From Bifidobacterium aquikefiri (GTDB lineage Bacteria; Actinomycetota; Actinomycetes; Actinomycetales; Bifidobacteriaceae), in the NCBI RefSeq assembly GCF_002259795.1, contig NZ_MWXA01000001.1:1-64000 (forward strand): a stretch of DNA of 64,000 nt. The letters are read 5' to 3'. A program made the translations under genes and the position numbers. Each line of letters opens with the position of its first letter. Within the stretch, counting starts at the first letter, position 1. Shown in pieces: positions 53,010 through 61,292 of the stretch. The notes under the pieces were generated by a model, which ran no database searches, was not told where the DNA came from, and worked only from the letters and a program-made list of their open reading frames with translations.

Positions 53010-55088
53010 CTATCTCGCTTCATCCTTAAGCCGTTGTGCCGCAGCCTGATCTGCCGCCTGCTCTTCCAATGCCGAGCGTTCCCTGAGTGGCGGCACGCGG
53101 AACATGCTGGTCAGGAGCAGTGCGAAGGTGAGCACGCTTCCGCCTATCCAATACACCGTGCGTGCCGATGCGTCAAAACCGTTGATGAACGGTTGAGTCA
53201 GTCTGCCATCAGCACCATTCAAGAATGACGTGTCGCTGGTGGATGACGATGATGATGTGAGGGAACCGCTCGTGCCGCTGTTCTTCTTCATGGAGTCGGA
53301 GAGCTTGGGAACAACCTCTTTCACCACAGCCTTTCGTTGTGATGCATTGGCATAGTCAATGCTTAGCTTTCCATTGACGATGCTGAGATTGCGCTTGGAG
53401 GCAACCTCCTTCAATGCCTGAGTCTGGGCTGCTGGTGTTGCCGCTGCCACTTGCTTGTCGATCATGGATTGCACCACGGTGGTGTCGGTGATCCCCATTG
53501 CTGCAGCTTGCTGCTTGACGACGGCACTTACCTTACTTTGAACGGCAGCGCTTGCCGCGGCATTGACCTTGGTCGTTGCCGCATCGAGCGATTGCTGTGA
53601 CTGCTTCTTGATCTGCGAGACGATTGGATTCCAGATCTGCTTCATGACTGCCTTGTTTCCCGAAGCGTTGGCAACGCTTGGCGTCAATGCGGCATTCAAT
53701 CCGGTGCTCAAGGATGTCTGATCGGACATGGCATTGAGGATATTGGTCGGCATGACTGAGAACAGTACGGACAGCAATACTGCCGTGCCCATCGTTCCGC
53801 CAATCTGGCGGAAGAAGGTAGCTGAGCTCGTTGCAACGCCCATATCCTTGCTTAAAACGGCATTCTGACTTGCCTGGATCAGTGCCTGCATCAGGAAACC
53901 GATGCCAAGACCAAGCACAAACATGCCCAGCATCATGGCCTGAAGCGGCCTTCCGATGGCCCATATCAGGAATCCGAATCCGATCACAGCAATGGCAGTG
54001 CCAACGGGCGGGAACCATTGGTATTTTCCGGTGCGTGAAATGATAAGTCCTGCGGTGATTGAGGAGATCATCAGACCAATCACCATAGGAATCGTTGCGA
54101 ATCCGGATTGGGTTGGAGAAAGGCCTTCTGCAATCTGCAAATAGAGTGGAATGGTCAGCATTGCTCCGAACATGCCGAAGCCGAGCAGCGCGCCCAGAAT
54201 CGATGCCATGGAGAATGACTTGGAAATGAAGAGGCGCAGCGGCAGAATAGCGTCGTCACCCATGTGCTGTTCGATGACGATAAAGGCAATCAGACCGATG
54301 GCTGAGATGATGTAGCAGACAGTGGAGCCTGTGGATCCCCATCCCCATTCACGACCTTGCTCGGCAACCAGGAGCAGCGGAACGAGCGCGACTACGACTG
54401 TTGCTGCACCCCACCAATCGACGCGATTTCGGCGCCTGTCACCAAAGCGGGGAAGGTGCAGGAATGCGAAGACCATGCCAAAAGCCAGCAACCCAACGGG
54501 AACATTGATCAGGAAAACCCAACGCCATCCTGTGATGCCAAGGATGTTGCTTGCGTTAGCAAAGATGCCGCCAATGAGGGGGCCAATTACGGTCGAGACA
54601 CCGAACACGGCAAGGAAATAGCCCTGATATTTCGCTCGATCGCGAGGAGCCACGATGTCACCGATAATGGCAAGTGGCAGTGACATGAGGCCGCCTGCTC
54701 CAAGACCCTGGAAGGCTCGGAAAGCCGCCAGCATGATCATGGATGTCGAGAAGCTCGACATGAGCGAGCCTGCGATAAAGAGCCCAATCGAGATGATGAA
54801 AAGCGGTCGGCGGCCGTAGATATCCGAGAGCTTTCCATAGAGTGGCGTGGTGATCGTTGATGTGATCAGGTAGGCAGTGGTAACCCATGCCTGTTCGTTG
54901 AGGCCATGGAGATCATCGCCTATGGTTCTGATTGCAGTGCCTACCACAGTCTGGTCCAGAGAGCTCAAGAACATCGCCGTCATCAGGGCATAGATCACCA
55001 GCATGATCTGACGCTGATCCATAAGGCTGTGTCCGCCGGATGCATGCCCGCTTTGCCGACGGGACGTTGCTGCTATTTCAGATGCCAT
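53010..55088 (-). CDS. DHA2-family MFS drug exporter (EmrB/QacA-like) with large extracellular loop
   Basis: The 692-residue 14-helix proton antiporter probably expels cationic drugs or similar compounds. DHA2 signatures include LSSLDQTVVGTAIRTIGDDL in helix 1, motif A GKLSDIYGRRPLF, and motif C in FGVSTVIGPLIGGIF, followed by TGWRWVFLINVPVGL. Helices 13 and 14 are separated by about 170 residues (about 465-635), Ala/Gln/Lys-rich and helical, then Ser-rich, lying outside the cell. The final helix is TVYWIGGSVLTFALLLTSMF. The gene is leftward, with a likely partner TetR gene downstream. Confidence 0.93.
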   Translation of the reverse strand: MASEIAATSRRQSGHASGGHSLMDQRQIMLVIYALMTAMFLSSLDQTVVGTAIRTIGDDLHGLNEQAWVTTAYLITSTITTPLYGKLSDIYGRRPLFIISIGLFIAGSLMSSFSTSMIMLAAFRAFQGLGAGGLMSLPLAIIGDIVAPRDRAKYQGYFLAVFGVSTVIGPLIGGIFANASNILGITGWRWVFLINVPVGLLAFGMVFAFLHLPRFGDRRRNRVDWWGAATVVVALVPLLLVAEQGREWGWGSTGSTVCYIISAIGLIAFIVIEQHMGDDAILPLRLFISKSFSMASILGALLGFGMFGAMLTIPLYLQIAEGLSPTQSGFATIPMVIGLMISSITAGLIISRTGKYQWFPPVGTAIAVIGFGFLIWAIGRPLQAMMLGMFVLGLGIGFLMQALIQASQNAVLSKDMGVATSSATFFRQIGGTMGTAVLLSVLFSVMPTNILNAMSDQTSLSTGLNAALTPSVANASGNKAVMKQIWNPIVSQIKKQSQQSLDAATTKVNAAASAAVQSKVSAVVKQQAAAMGITDTTVVQSMIDKQVAAATPAAQTQALKEVASKRNLSIVNGKLSIDYANASQRKAVVKEVVPKLSDSMKKNSGTSGSLTSSSSSTSDTSFLNGADGRLTQPFINGFDASARTVYWIGGSVLTFALLLTSMFRVPPLRERSALEEQAADQAAAQRLKDEAR

Positions 55089-55197
55089 GGGATTCCAAGT
55101 TCCTTCCGCCAGGAAATGTGTAACGTACGCGAATTCCCCAATGATGCAGGTTCATCGTGTATGTGCCGGGCGAATTCAAGAGAAGCGCTCGAAACAA

Positions 55198-55219
55198 AAA
55201 GTTACACTACTATAACTTT
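55198..55219 (-). promoter_or_regulatory. Candidate operator upstream of the DHA2 exporter
   Basis: Seven-base arms AAAGTTA/TAACTTT are separated by 8 bases, 110 bases before the exporter start. TATAGT on the minus strand (55214-55209), which would serve as its -10 element, lies inside. This is where a TetR repressor would act. Confidence 0.45.
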
Positions 55220-55259
55220 GCAGAGATGCAAAATTATGCTGTCGGTAAGTGAAATTCAT

Positions 55260-55324
55260 TTGACATGCGAGTGTGATTACCGTTTAAGCGAATCTCATGA
55301 GTATGATAATATCAAAATTGATAT
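55260..55324 (+). promoter_or_regulatory. Promoter and palindromic operator of higBA
   Basis: TTGACA (55260-55265) and TTTAAG (55283-55288) are spaced by 17 bases, a good -35/-10 pair. A perfect 16-bp palindrome ATATCAAAATTGATAT (55309-55324) lies at the expected transcript start, 22 bases before the toxin start. Antitoxins of this type bind such sites to repress their own operon. Confidence 0.65.
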
Positions 55325-55345
55325 ATTACTTTCGATGGGGTGGTG

Positions 55346-55699
55346 ATGAAACGGTTTTCACTCAACTTTTATTCTTCGGAGGACGGGCTCAAGCCCATCG
55401 AGATATTTCTCGACAATATTTCAGACAGAAAATTATTAGCAAAGATATTACGAGATTTCAGTTTGCTTGAAGATTTTGGTAATAAATTGCGATCTTCGCA
55501 TTCGAAATATCTGAGAGGAGGAATATTTGAGCTTCGCAGTAAGCAATCGACCAATATAGTCCGTTGCTTTTATTTCTTTCAACATGATAATCAGATAATT
55601 CTTACTCATGGAATCGTCAAGAAACAAAACGCTGTACCAGCCGAAGAAATCGTAAAAGCCATGAATTATAAGACAGATTGGGAAAAGAGGAATCGATGA
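55346..55699 (+). CDS. higB: RelE/HigB-type toxin (phage Gp49-like)
   Basis: The 117-residue protein of the RelE/ParE superfamily, most like the Gp49/HigB group, probably cleaves mRNA on ribosomes. The core includes MKRFSLNFYSSEDGLKPIEIFLDNI, LRGGIFELRSKQSTNIVRCFYFFQHDNQIILTHGIVKKQ, with the ELR and R-C-F-Y-F pattern typical of the fold, and VPAEEIVKAMNYKTDW at the C-terminus. ATG 55346 is chosen; two GTG codons lie just before it. The antitoxin start overlaps its stop by 4 bases. Toxin-first order is characteristic of higBA. Confidence 0.88.
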   Translation: MKRFSLNFYSSEDGLKPIEIFLDNISDRKLLAKILRDFSLLEDFGNKLRSSHSKYLRGGIFELRSKQSTNIVRCFYFFQHDNQIILTHGIVKKQNAVPAEEIVKAMNYKTDWEKRNR

Positions 55700-55968
55700 G
55701 CGATTTTCATAAGTATCTCTCTAAGAAGCTCAAGGACCCTGAATTTGCGCAGGAATATGATGCGTTGGAACCAGAGTATCAGGCTGCAAGAGTGGTTATG
55801 CAGGCTCGCATAGATGCTGGTCTGACACAGCAGCAGCTAGCGGATGTAACTGGCATTCGAGCGTCAAACATCAGTCGCTTGGAAACCGGCGGTTCGATGC
55901 CGAGTCTGCGAACACTGCAACAACTGGCGAAGGGGCTGCATAAGACGTTGAGCATCCAATTCGTCTGA
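55696..55968 (+). CDS. higA: HigA-type antitoxin, XRE helix-turn-helix
   Basis: The 90-residue protein has a C-terminal helix-turn-helix: VVMQARIDAGLTQQQLADVTGIRASNISRLETGGSMPSLRTLQQLAKGL. The N-terminal DPEFAQEYDALEPEYQAARV segment is typical of HigA and probably wraps the toxin. ATG 55696 follows AGAGGAATCG and overlaps the toxin stop (ATGA). It should neutralise HigB and repress the operon via the palindrome at 55309-55324. Confidence 0.92.
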   Translation: MSDFHKYLSKKLKDPEFAQEYDALEPEYQAARVVMQARIDAGLTQQQLADVTGIRASNISRLETGGSMPSLRTLQQLAKGLHKTLSIQFV

Positions 55969-56182
55969 GAAGCACGACATGGGTCACCGCATCGTTCTCA
56001 TAAGAGCCTCAGTCTGTAACACGTTGTGTGGGTTGCGGTAATGTTGCATGTCTAGCATGACGTTCATTCAGAGAGAAGAAACCGGTGTGAAGCCGTGTTG
56101 TTTCGAACTTTTTCACGATGCATGTGCTTAAGTGAAATAACCGCTCAGTTGCTCACCGTTCGACTAGGGAATGGAGCAGAAT

Positions 56183-58363
56183 ATGTTAGAATCCAATGCA
56201 CGTGAACTTGCAGGCGAATTAGTTGGTCGGCGAGAATCCATCAATCGTGAGCTCAGTCGCAACGGGGTCCGCTTCGGAATCTACTCCAAGGGTCATTACG
56301 AGGATCGGCTCTTTCCCTACGATCCAATTCCACGAATCATTGAATCGGCTGAATATGACAACCTTGAACGAGGACTCAAACAACGAGTCAAGGCGCTCAA
56401 TGCATGTCTGCGTGATATCTATTCTGATAAACGGATCATCAAGGATGGTGTGATTCCCGAAGAATATGTCTACACATCCGTCGGGTACTATCCACAGGTC
56501 AATGGAGTCACACCCCCAGGGGGTGTCTTTGCACATATCGCCGGCGAGGATCTGGTCCAGGGAGAGGACGGGCAATGGTGGGTTTTGGAAGACAATCTGC
56601 GCATTCCGTCTGGTGCGAGCTACCCTCTCTTTGTCCGTGACATTGAACGACGCATCTATCCAACACTCTTCCGAGATGTGCATATACGAGATAACCGTGC
56701 ATATCCTCGTCTGTTGCGCAAATCAATGGACTTTGTCTCTACCGAGGGAATAGCCGTCCTGCTTACGCCGGGCAGTCAGAATTCAGCCTTCTTTGAACAT
56801 GCGTATCTGGCAGAAAAGACCGGGGCGACACTTGCCTTTCCGGAAGATTTGGAAGTCGTGCAGAATCGCGTGTACTTCGTTGACTATGCGGGCAAACGCC
56901 AACGAGTCGGCGTAATCTACAGACGTTTGGCTGACGAGTACCTTGATCCTTTCAGTTTCAATCCTGATTCAGTCATAGGCGTTCCTGGACTGCTCGCAGC
57001 ATATAGTGCCGGGAATGTGGCCATCATGAATGCGCCAGGCAATGGCGTGGTTGATGACAAGGCCATGTATTACTTCGTGCCTGACATGATCCACTATTAC
57101 CTGCATGAGGAACCGATTCTCCAGAATGCGCCGACCTATATGCCGATGTTCGAAAAGGACAGAAAGATCGTGCTTGATCGTCTTGGCGAGCTTGTCATCA
57201 AGGACGTGGCCGAAGCCGGTGGGTACGGCGTGGTCTTTGGCTCAAGTCTCAATGCCAAGGAACGCGATGATATGGTGGATAGAATTCGCGAAGATCCGCG
57301 CCGATTCATTGCCCAAGAGGTCATTCAGTTCAAGGACATCGACATCGTCAATCCAAAGACGGGCGAAAGAATGCCGCGAAAGGCTGATTTGCGAGCATTT
57401 GTGATATCCGGCCAGCATACGCACGTCTGGTATTCGGGATTGACGCGATATTCGTCGTTCAAAGGCGAGATGATTGTCAATTCGTCCCAGGGCGGTGGAT
57501 TCAAGGATACGTGGATTCTCTCGCCGGAACATTCCGAGGAATTGGATGAGAAAACTCAACTCGATGCCGTGAATCTGGTTGGCAATTATTCGAAGCATGC
57601 AGCGACGTTGGTTACCGCAGCCAAGGCTGACAATCTCTATTGGCTTGGCCGCTATACCGAACGCGTGTTCACCACCATCGGACAGTTCTTCCCCTTCTAT
57701 GATTTGGTCATGGATACGCAGGTCGATGCGTTCAAGCCATTTGCCAAGGCATTGGATCTCTCTGAAGAGTTTGATGACTTCGACAGTTTCATCCACTCCT
57801 TCCTCTATGACCCGGACAATGCCAATTCGGTTCGGAGCGCCATGCAGGCAGCCTTCAACAATGCGGTTGTATTGCGCCCTGAACTCGGATCGAATCTTGT
57901 GCAGTACATTGAGATGTCGGTGAATACGATTGCCGGCGCTGCTCACGGCGGTCTCAAATCCGAAAACATTTATAGGCAGCGTGACATCACCGATTACATG
58001 CTGGCTCTGTGGGGAGGCGTTGAGGATTCCGCTCTGGCACCCGTGCTCAAGGCGTTCCTGTTCATCGGCAAATATCTTGAGCGCGTGGATCTGTATACGC
58101 GATTCAGGCTTCCTGAGACAGACTTGCAGGCGCCGCTGAGCAAGCTCGCCACCTATGGTTCGATGCTGAACGGTATGCCGTTGCCGCAGTGCTTTGCCTC
58201 GGGTGCAAGGCAGTTGCTGAAACAGCTGCCAGAGCGAGGGTATGAGCAACTTTCGCAGCGCATTACCGAATTCCTCAATGGATTTGAAGGGCGGGTACTT
58301 GATATTGATAGTGGAAAGCCACGCGTGATGAACTCGATGAACATGGATTTTCGGCTTGAATGA
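56183..58363 (+). CDS. Circularly permuted ATP-grasp protein fused to an alpha-E domain
   Basis: This 726-residue fusion is of the DUF404/DUF407 (CP_ATPgrasp) type plus alpha-E. ATG 56183 has GGAG at 7 bases; ATG 56171 is less likely. Residues about 1-475 form the ATP-grasp: GVRFGIYSKGHYEDRLFPYDPIPRII, YYPQVNGVTPPGGVFAHIAGEDL, WWVLEDNLRIPSGASYPLF, IKDVAEAGGYGVVFGSSL and KADLRAFVISG. Residues about 480-725 are the alpha-E domain, starting NLYWLGRYTERVF. Elsewhere these are usually two genes. Comparative genomics has suggested a peptide-ligating or peptide-tagging system with transglutaminase-like proteases; no biochemistry is established. A transglutaminase gene follows. Confidence 0.93.
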   Translation: MLESNARELAGELVGRRESINRELSRNGVRFGIYSKGHYEDRLFPYDPIPRIIESAEYDNLERGLKQRVKALNACLRDIYSDKRIIKDGVIPEEYVYTSVGYYPQVNGVTPPGGVFAHIAGEDLVQGEDGQWWVLEDNLRIPSGASYPLFVRDIERRIYPTLFRDVHIRDNRAYPRLLRKSMDFVSTEGIAVLLTPGSQNSAFFEHAYLAEKTGATLAFPEDLEVVQNRVYFVDYAGKRQRVGVIYRRLADEYLDPFSFNPDSVIGVPGLLAAYSAGNVAIMNAPGNGVVDDKAMYYFVPDMIHYYLHEEPILQNAPTYMPMFEKDRKIVLDRLGELVIKDVAEAGGYGVVFGSSLNAKERDDMVDRIREDPRRFIAQEVIQFKDIDIVNPKTGERMPRKADLRAFVISGQHTHVWYSGLTRYSSFKGEMIVNSSQGGGFKDTWILSPEHSEELDEKTQLDAVNLVGNYSKHAATLVTAAKADNLYWLGRYTERVFTTIGQFFPFYDLVMDTQVDAFKPFAKALDLSEEFDDFDSFIHSFLYDPDNANSVRSAMQAAFNNAVVLRPELGSNLVQYIEMSVNTIAGAAHGGLKSENIYRQRDITDYMLALWGGVEDSALAPVLKAFLFIGKYLERVDLYTRFRLPETDLQAPLSKLATYGSMLNGMPLPQCFASGARQLLKQLPERGYEQLSQRITEFLNGFEGRVLDIDSGKPRVMNSMNMDFRLE

Positions 58364-58531
58364 GTGTTTGTGGACCTGAATGGATATGTTTGGCCGAAGC
58401 ATGTACACAGTTTCTTCGATGCTGAACTGACCGAATTCGTGGTGCGTGTGTGTATGCTAACAACGTAAGAATGCGTGAAATGCTGGTTTGGGACATGCTG
58501 TTTCACACATGTATTGAGGAGCAGAGTGCTT

Positions 58532-59332
58532 GTGAAGAAACTTGTATTCGACTATGTGATGAAGCTGAGCTTCAGTGATGCCGTGACGGATCACCGCTTT
58601 CAGTTGCGCTGCGTACCGGCTTCAGGCCCACGTCAACAGGTTGTCGACGTCAAGGTAAAGGTGCTTCCAGAAACCGATCTGGAAACCGAGCATGACGGGT
58701 TCGGTTCTGTTGTGATGACCGGCTTCATCCCCAAGCCGCATACATCCTTTGAGTATTCTGTCACAGGCATTGCCTTTGTTGACAACGACCACACACAGTC
58801 AGAAGAATTCAAACCACTGTATAACTATGATTCGGTGCTGACTGTGCCGGGTCCGACGATTGAGGCGCTCTGTAAGAACTGCAGGGAGAAGCTGGCTGAA
58901 GAACACAAAACCGGTGATTCAATGGCAACGGCCAGTGAAATCATGAGCCAAGTATTCAATGCCTTTACCTATACACCAGGGTCAACGACGATTCGTACCA
59001 CCGCTGAGGAGGCGTTGGAGCAGGGGACTGGTGTGTGTCAGGATTATGCGCATGCGATGCTGGCTGCATGCCGTGATTTGGGCATTGCATCACGCTATAT
59101 CGCAGGTCTGCTGATCGGTGAGGGAGCTACGCATGCCTGGGTCGAAATCTACGACAACGGCCGTTGGGTCGGTTTCGATCCCACGCATAATCGACTTGTC
59201 AACGATGATTACATCACGATTTCCCACGGTCGTGATTATCGTGACTGCGTCATTGATATTGGAACATTTTCGGGGGCAAACGTAGAACAGCGTCAGTGGG
59301 TGAATGCATCGGTTCATGAGCAGGTCGCATAG
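58532..59332 (+). CDS. Transglutaminase-like cysteine protease
   Basis: The 266-residue protein starts at GTG 58532, which has GAGGAG at 10 bases; GTG 58526 is too close to that site. An N-terminal beta-sandwich domain (about 1-125) of the Bact_transglu_N type is followed by the catalytic domain. The triad is visible: Cys in GVCQDYAHAMLAACRDLGIASRYIAGLL, His in THAWVEIY, and Asp in WVGFDPTHN. It corresponds to the partner of ATP-grasp/alpha-E proteins. Together they may make and cleave a peptide bond on an unknown target. The gap from the fusion gene is 168 bases. Confidence 0.93.
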   Translation: MKKLVFDYVMKLSFSDAVTDHRFQLRCVPASGPRQQVVDVKVKVLPETDLETEHDGFGSVVMTGFIPKPHTSFEYSVTGIAFVDNDHTQSEEFKPLYNYDSVLTVPGPTIEALCKNCREKLAEEHKTGDSMATASEIMSQVFNAFTYTPGSTTIRTTAEEALEQGTGVCQDYAHAMLAACRDLGIASRYIAGLLIGEGATHAWVEIYDNGRWVGFDPTHNRLVNDDYITISHGRDYRDCVIDIGTFSGANVEQRQWVNASVHEQVA

Positions 59333-60121
59333 CGTGGCATAGCATAGTCTGAGGGGGCAAGTCTGGTCTGCACAGGCTGAGAAGGACTAAACCAGTGATT
59401 GCGAATATTTGACAATATGTTCGTATATGCGCTTAATTACCGATGCAGGTATCGGCCGATCGCGGAATCATGGTCGGATTACCTGAATGCCTGTCAATCA
59501 TCTGGTGGTTTTCGGGTCTGATTCGGTGGGGAAGTCCAGCGGCGAGTTTGTACCGAAGTTCGCAACATTCTTGTCATCTGGAGAACAGTGACATGGCATG
59601 AGTGGCTTTTGCAGCGGAAGAAAATCCCGACGAACAGCTGCCAACTTTGTTCGCTGCATGTTGTGCATGACTTGCGGGAACTGGGCTGGAACCCTCGAGT
59701 TTCGAAACAATTGAGGAGGAAGAGCTCCTGCAGAGCCTTGCCGACGTATCATCAACAACCCAAAACAGTGCCTGACTCCCTTTTCTTGGCCTTGCATGAG
59801 CATTACACCGATGCCCGCACGGTCGTGTTGGTTGGTTTTGCCGGTCAGATGATAGCCACCAACAACTTCAACTCGGTGATGTCATACCTTGGTAAATTTG
59901 ATTACTGTTTATAACCATAGCTTATGACTTTTTTGGAAAACCATTGAAATTGTAGGGTTTTCAGAGTTGCGGAGGCTCGTTGCTTCTGGCTTGGAATCTG
60001 GCGGGCGGCATTGGTGACTTGTAGCAAATTTATACATCATATACAGTCTTGCTCACGATGCATCAAGATTTTATACGCAAGCTTCAGCAGGCATGTGCAT
60101 GCCGTGAGATGGGACAGAACA
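59333..60121. other. Gene-poor stretch with a decayed gene
   Basis: Apart from the carboxymuconolactone-decarboxylase-like remnant at about 59588-59914 nothing is supported. The bases 59920-60121 should hold the promoter of the dehydrogenase-metN operon; no convincing elements were found. Confidence 0.5.
59588..59914 (+). pseudogene. Decayed carboxymuconolactone decarboxylase/AhpD-like gene
   Basis: The last 35 codons read DARTVVLVGFAGQMIATNNF then NSVMSYLGKFDYCL, which resembles the end of carboxymuconolactone decarboxylase/alkylhydroperoxidase-like proteins. Upstream, natural-looking sequence appears in other frames, for example ETIEEEELLQSLADVSSTTQ near 59697-59760, so frameshifts are needed to join the pieces. 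Interpretation as a broken gene is an inference; the family assignment is tentative. Confidence 0.45.
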
Positions 60122-61292
60122 ATGCAAGACTTTGAATTCCACGAACCGACACGAACTATTTTTGGCCGAGATGCACTTGACCAGCTATCCAAGGTGCTAT
60201 TGCAACTCCGTGTGCACAGCATACTGGCAGTTAGCGGTGTCACATATCCAGAAGAGCTGGGAATTCAGGCAAAAGTCACAGCTGTATGTGACGAGCAAGG
60301 CATTGACCTGATTTGGAGCGACGAAGTGAGACCAAATCCTCGCTTGGAGCTTGTACATCAACTTGTTGACACAGCGCGAGAGCACAATGTCGACCTGGTC
60401 ATTGCGGTTGGTGGTGGTAGCTCCATTGACACGGCGAAGACGATTGCTCTCGGAGTGCCTTATGAGCATGATGTGTGGGATTTCTTTCAACGGAAAGCTG
60501 TTCCAGTCACAGCATTGCCGATCGGGGTGATTTCAACGATTCCTGGAAGTGGGTCAGAGCAATCGGATTGTGCGGTGATCCAAGAAGGCAGGAATAAGGT
60601 CTTCTTTGAAAATCCGCTTATTCTCCCGAATTTTACGATCATCAATCCAGAATTCAGTCGAAGCGTTCCAACGGTGTATCAGAGCAGCGCCATTGCAGAC
60701 ATGACAGCCCATCTGCTTGAAGTCTATGCGACCGATGAAGCGCCGGTCGATGTCACCGACAGGTTGATTGAGGCTAGTTTCACCAGCGTGCTCCATATAT
60801 GGTCGCAAGGTGATCCGCGACCCACAGGACGTCGCTGTTCGCTCAGAACTGCATATGCTCTCGGCAGTAACGCATAACGATGGCATTCTGGGCAAGGGGC
60901 GCATTCCGGACTGGGTTGGACACAAGATCGAGCATGAGATATCTGGACTCTTCGGGCTGATTCATGGTGAAGGCATGTCTGTCGTGACTCCGGCATGGAT
61001 GCGCTTTGTTGCAGCGCGAAAGCCAGACAAGCTGGTACAGTTTGCCACGCGTGTCTTCCATATTGATGCCGTGAGCTGGACAGATGCCGAGATCGTTGAG
61101 ATCGCTGCCGCTGAACTCGAGGCATTCTATAGGGAATTGGGATTGCATACCCGTTTGAGCGAGCATGGTATATCGCGGACCGATCTTGAAGACATCGCTT
61201 TTCGTGCCACTCAGGATGGAAGTATTCTGCTTGGCAATTACCTGCAACTGAACACAGCTGATGTGGTCGAACTTCTGGAATATGCATTATGA
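60122..61292 (+). pseudogene. Iron-containing alcohol dehydrogenase (YqhD/Bdh-like), frameshifted
   Basis: The 5' part (ATG 60122 to about 60810) encodes the cofactor domain: DFEFHEPTRTIFGRDALDQL, VIAVGGGSSIDTAKTIALG, ISTIPGSGSEQSDCAVI and, with a metal-site His, ADMTAHLLEVY. From about 60800 the homologous sequence shifts to the next frame, giving KVIRDPQDVAVRSELHMLSA, GKIEHE-like DWVGHKIEHEISGLFGLIHG and GEGMSVVTPAWMRFVA to the stop at 61292. Translated in one frame the protein would stop at 60877. A one- or two-base change near 60795-60815 would restore about 390 residues. Its end overlaps metN by 4 bases (ATGA). Confidence 0.85.

Noticed and set aside
57242-58408. 388-codon minus-strand frame opposite the alpha-E part of the fusion gene
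   Set aside because: Composition is typical of an antisense shadow, and the plus-strand protein is strongly conserved.
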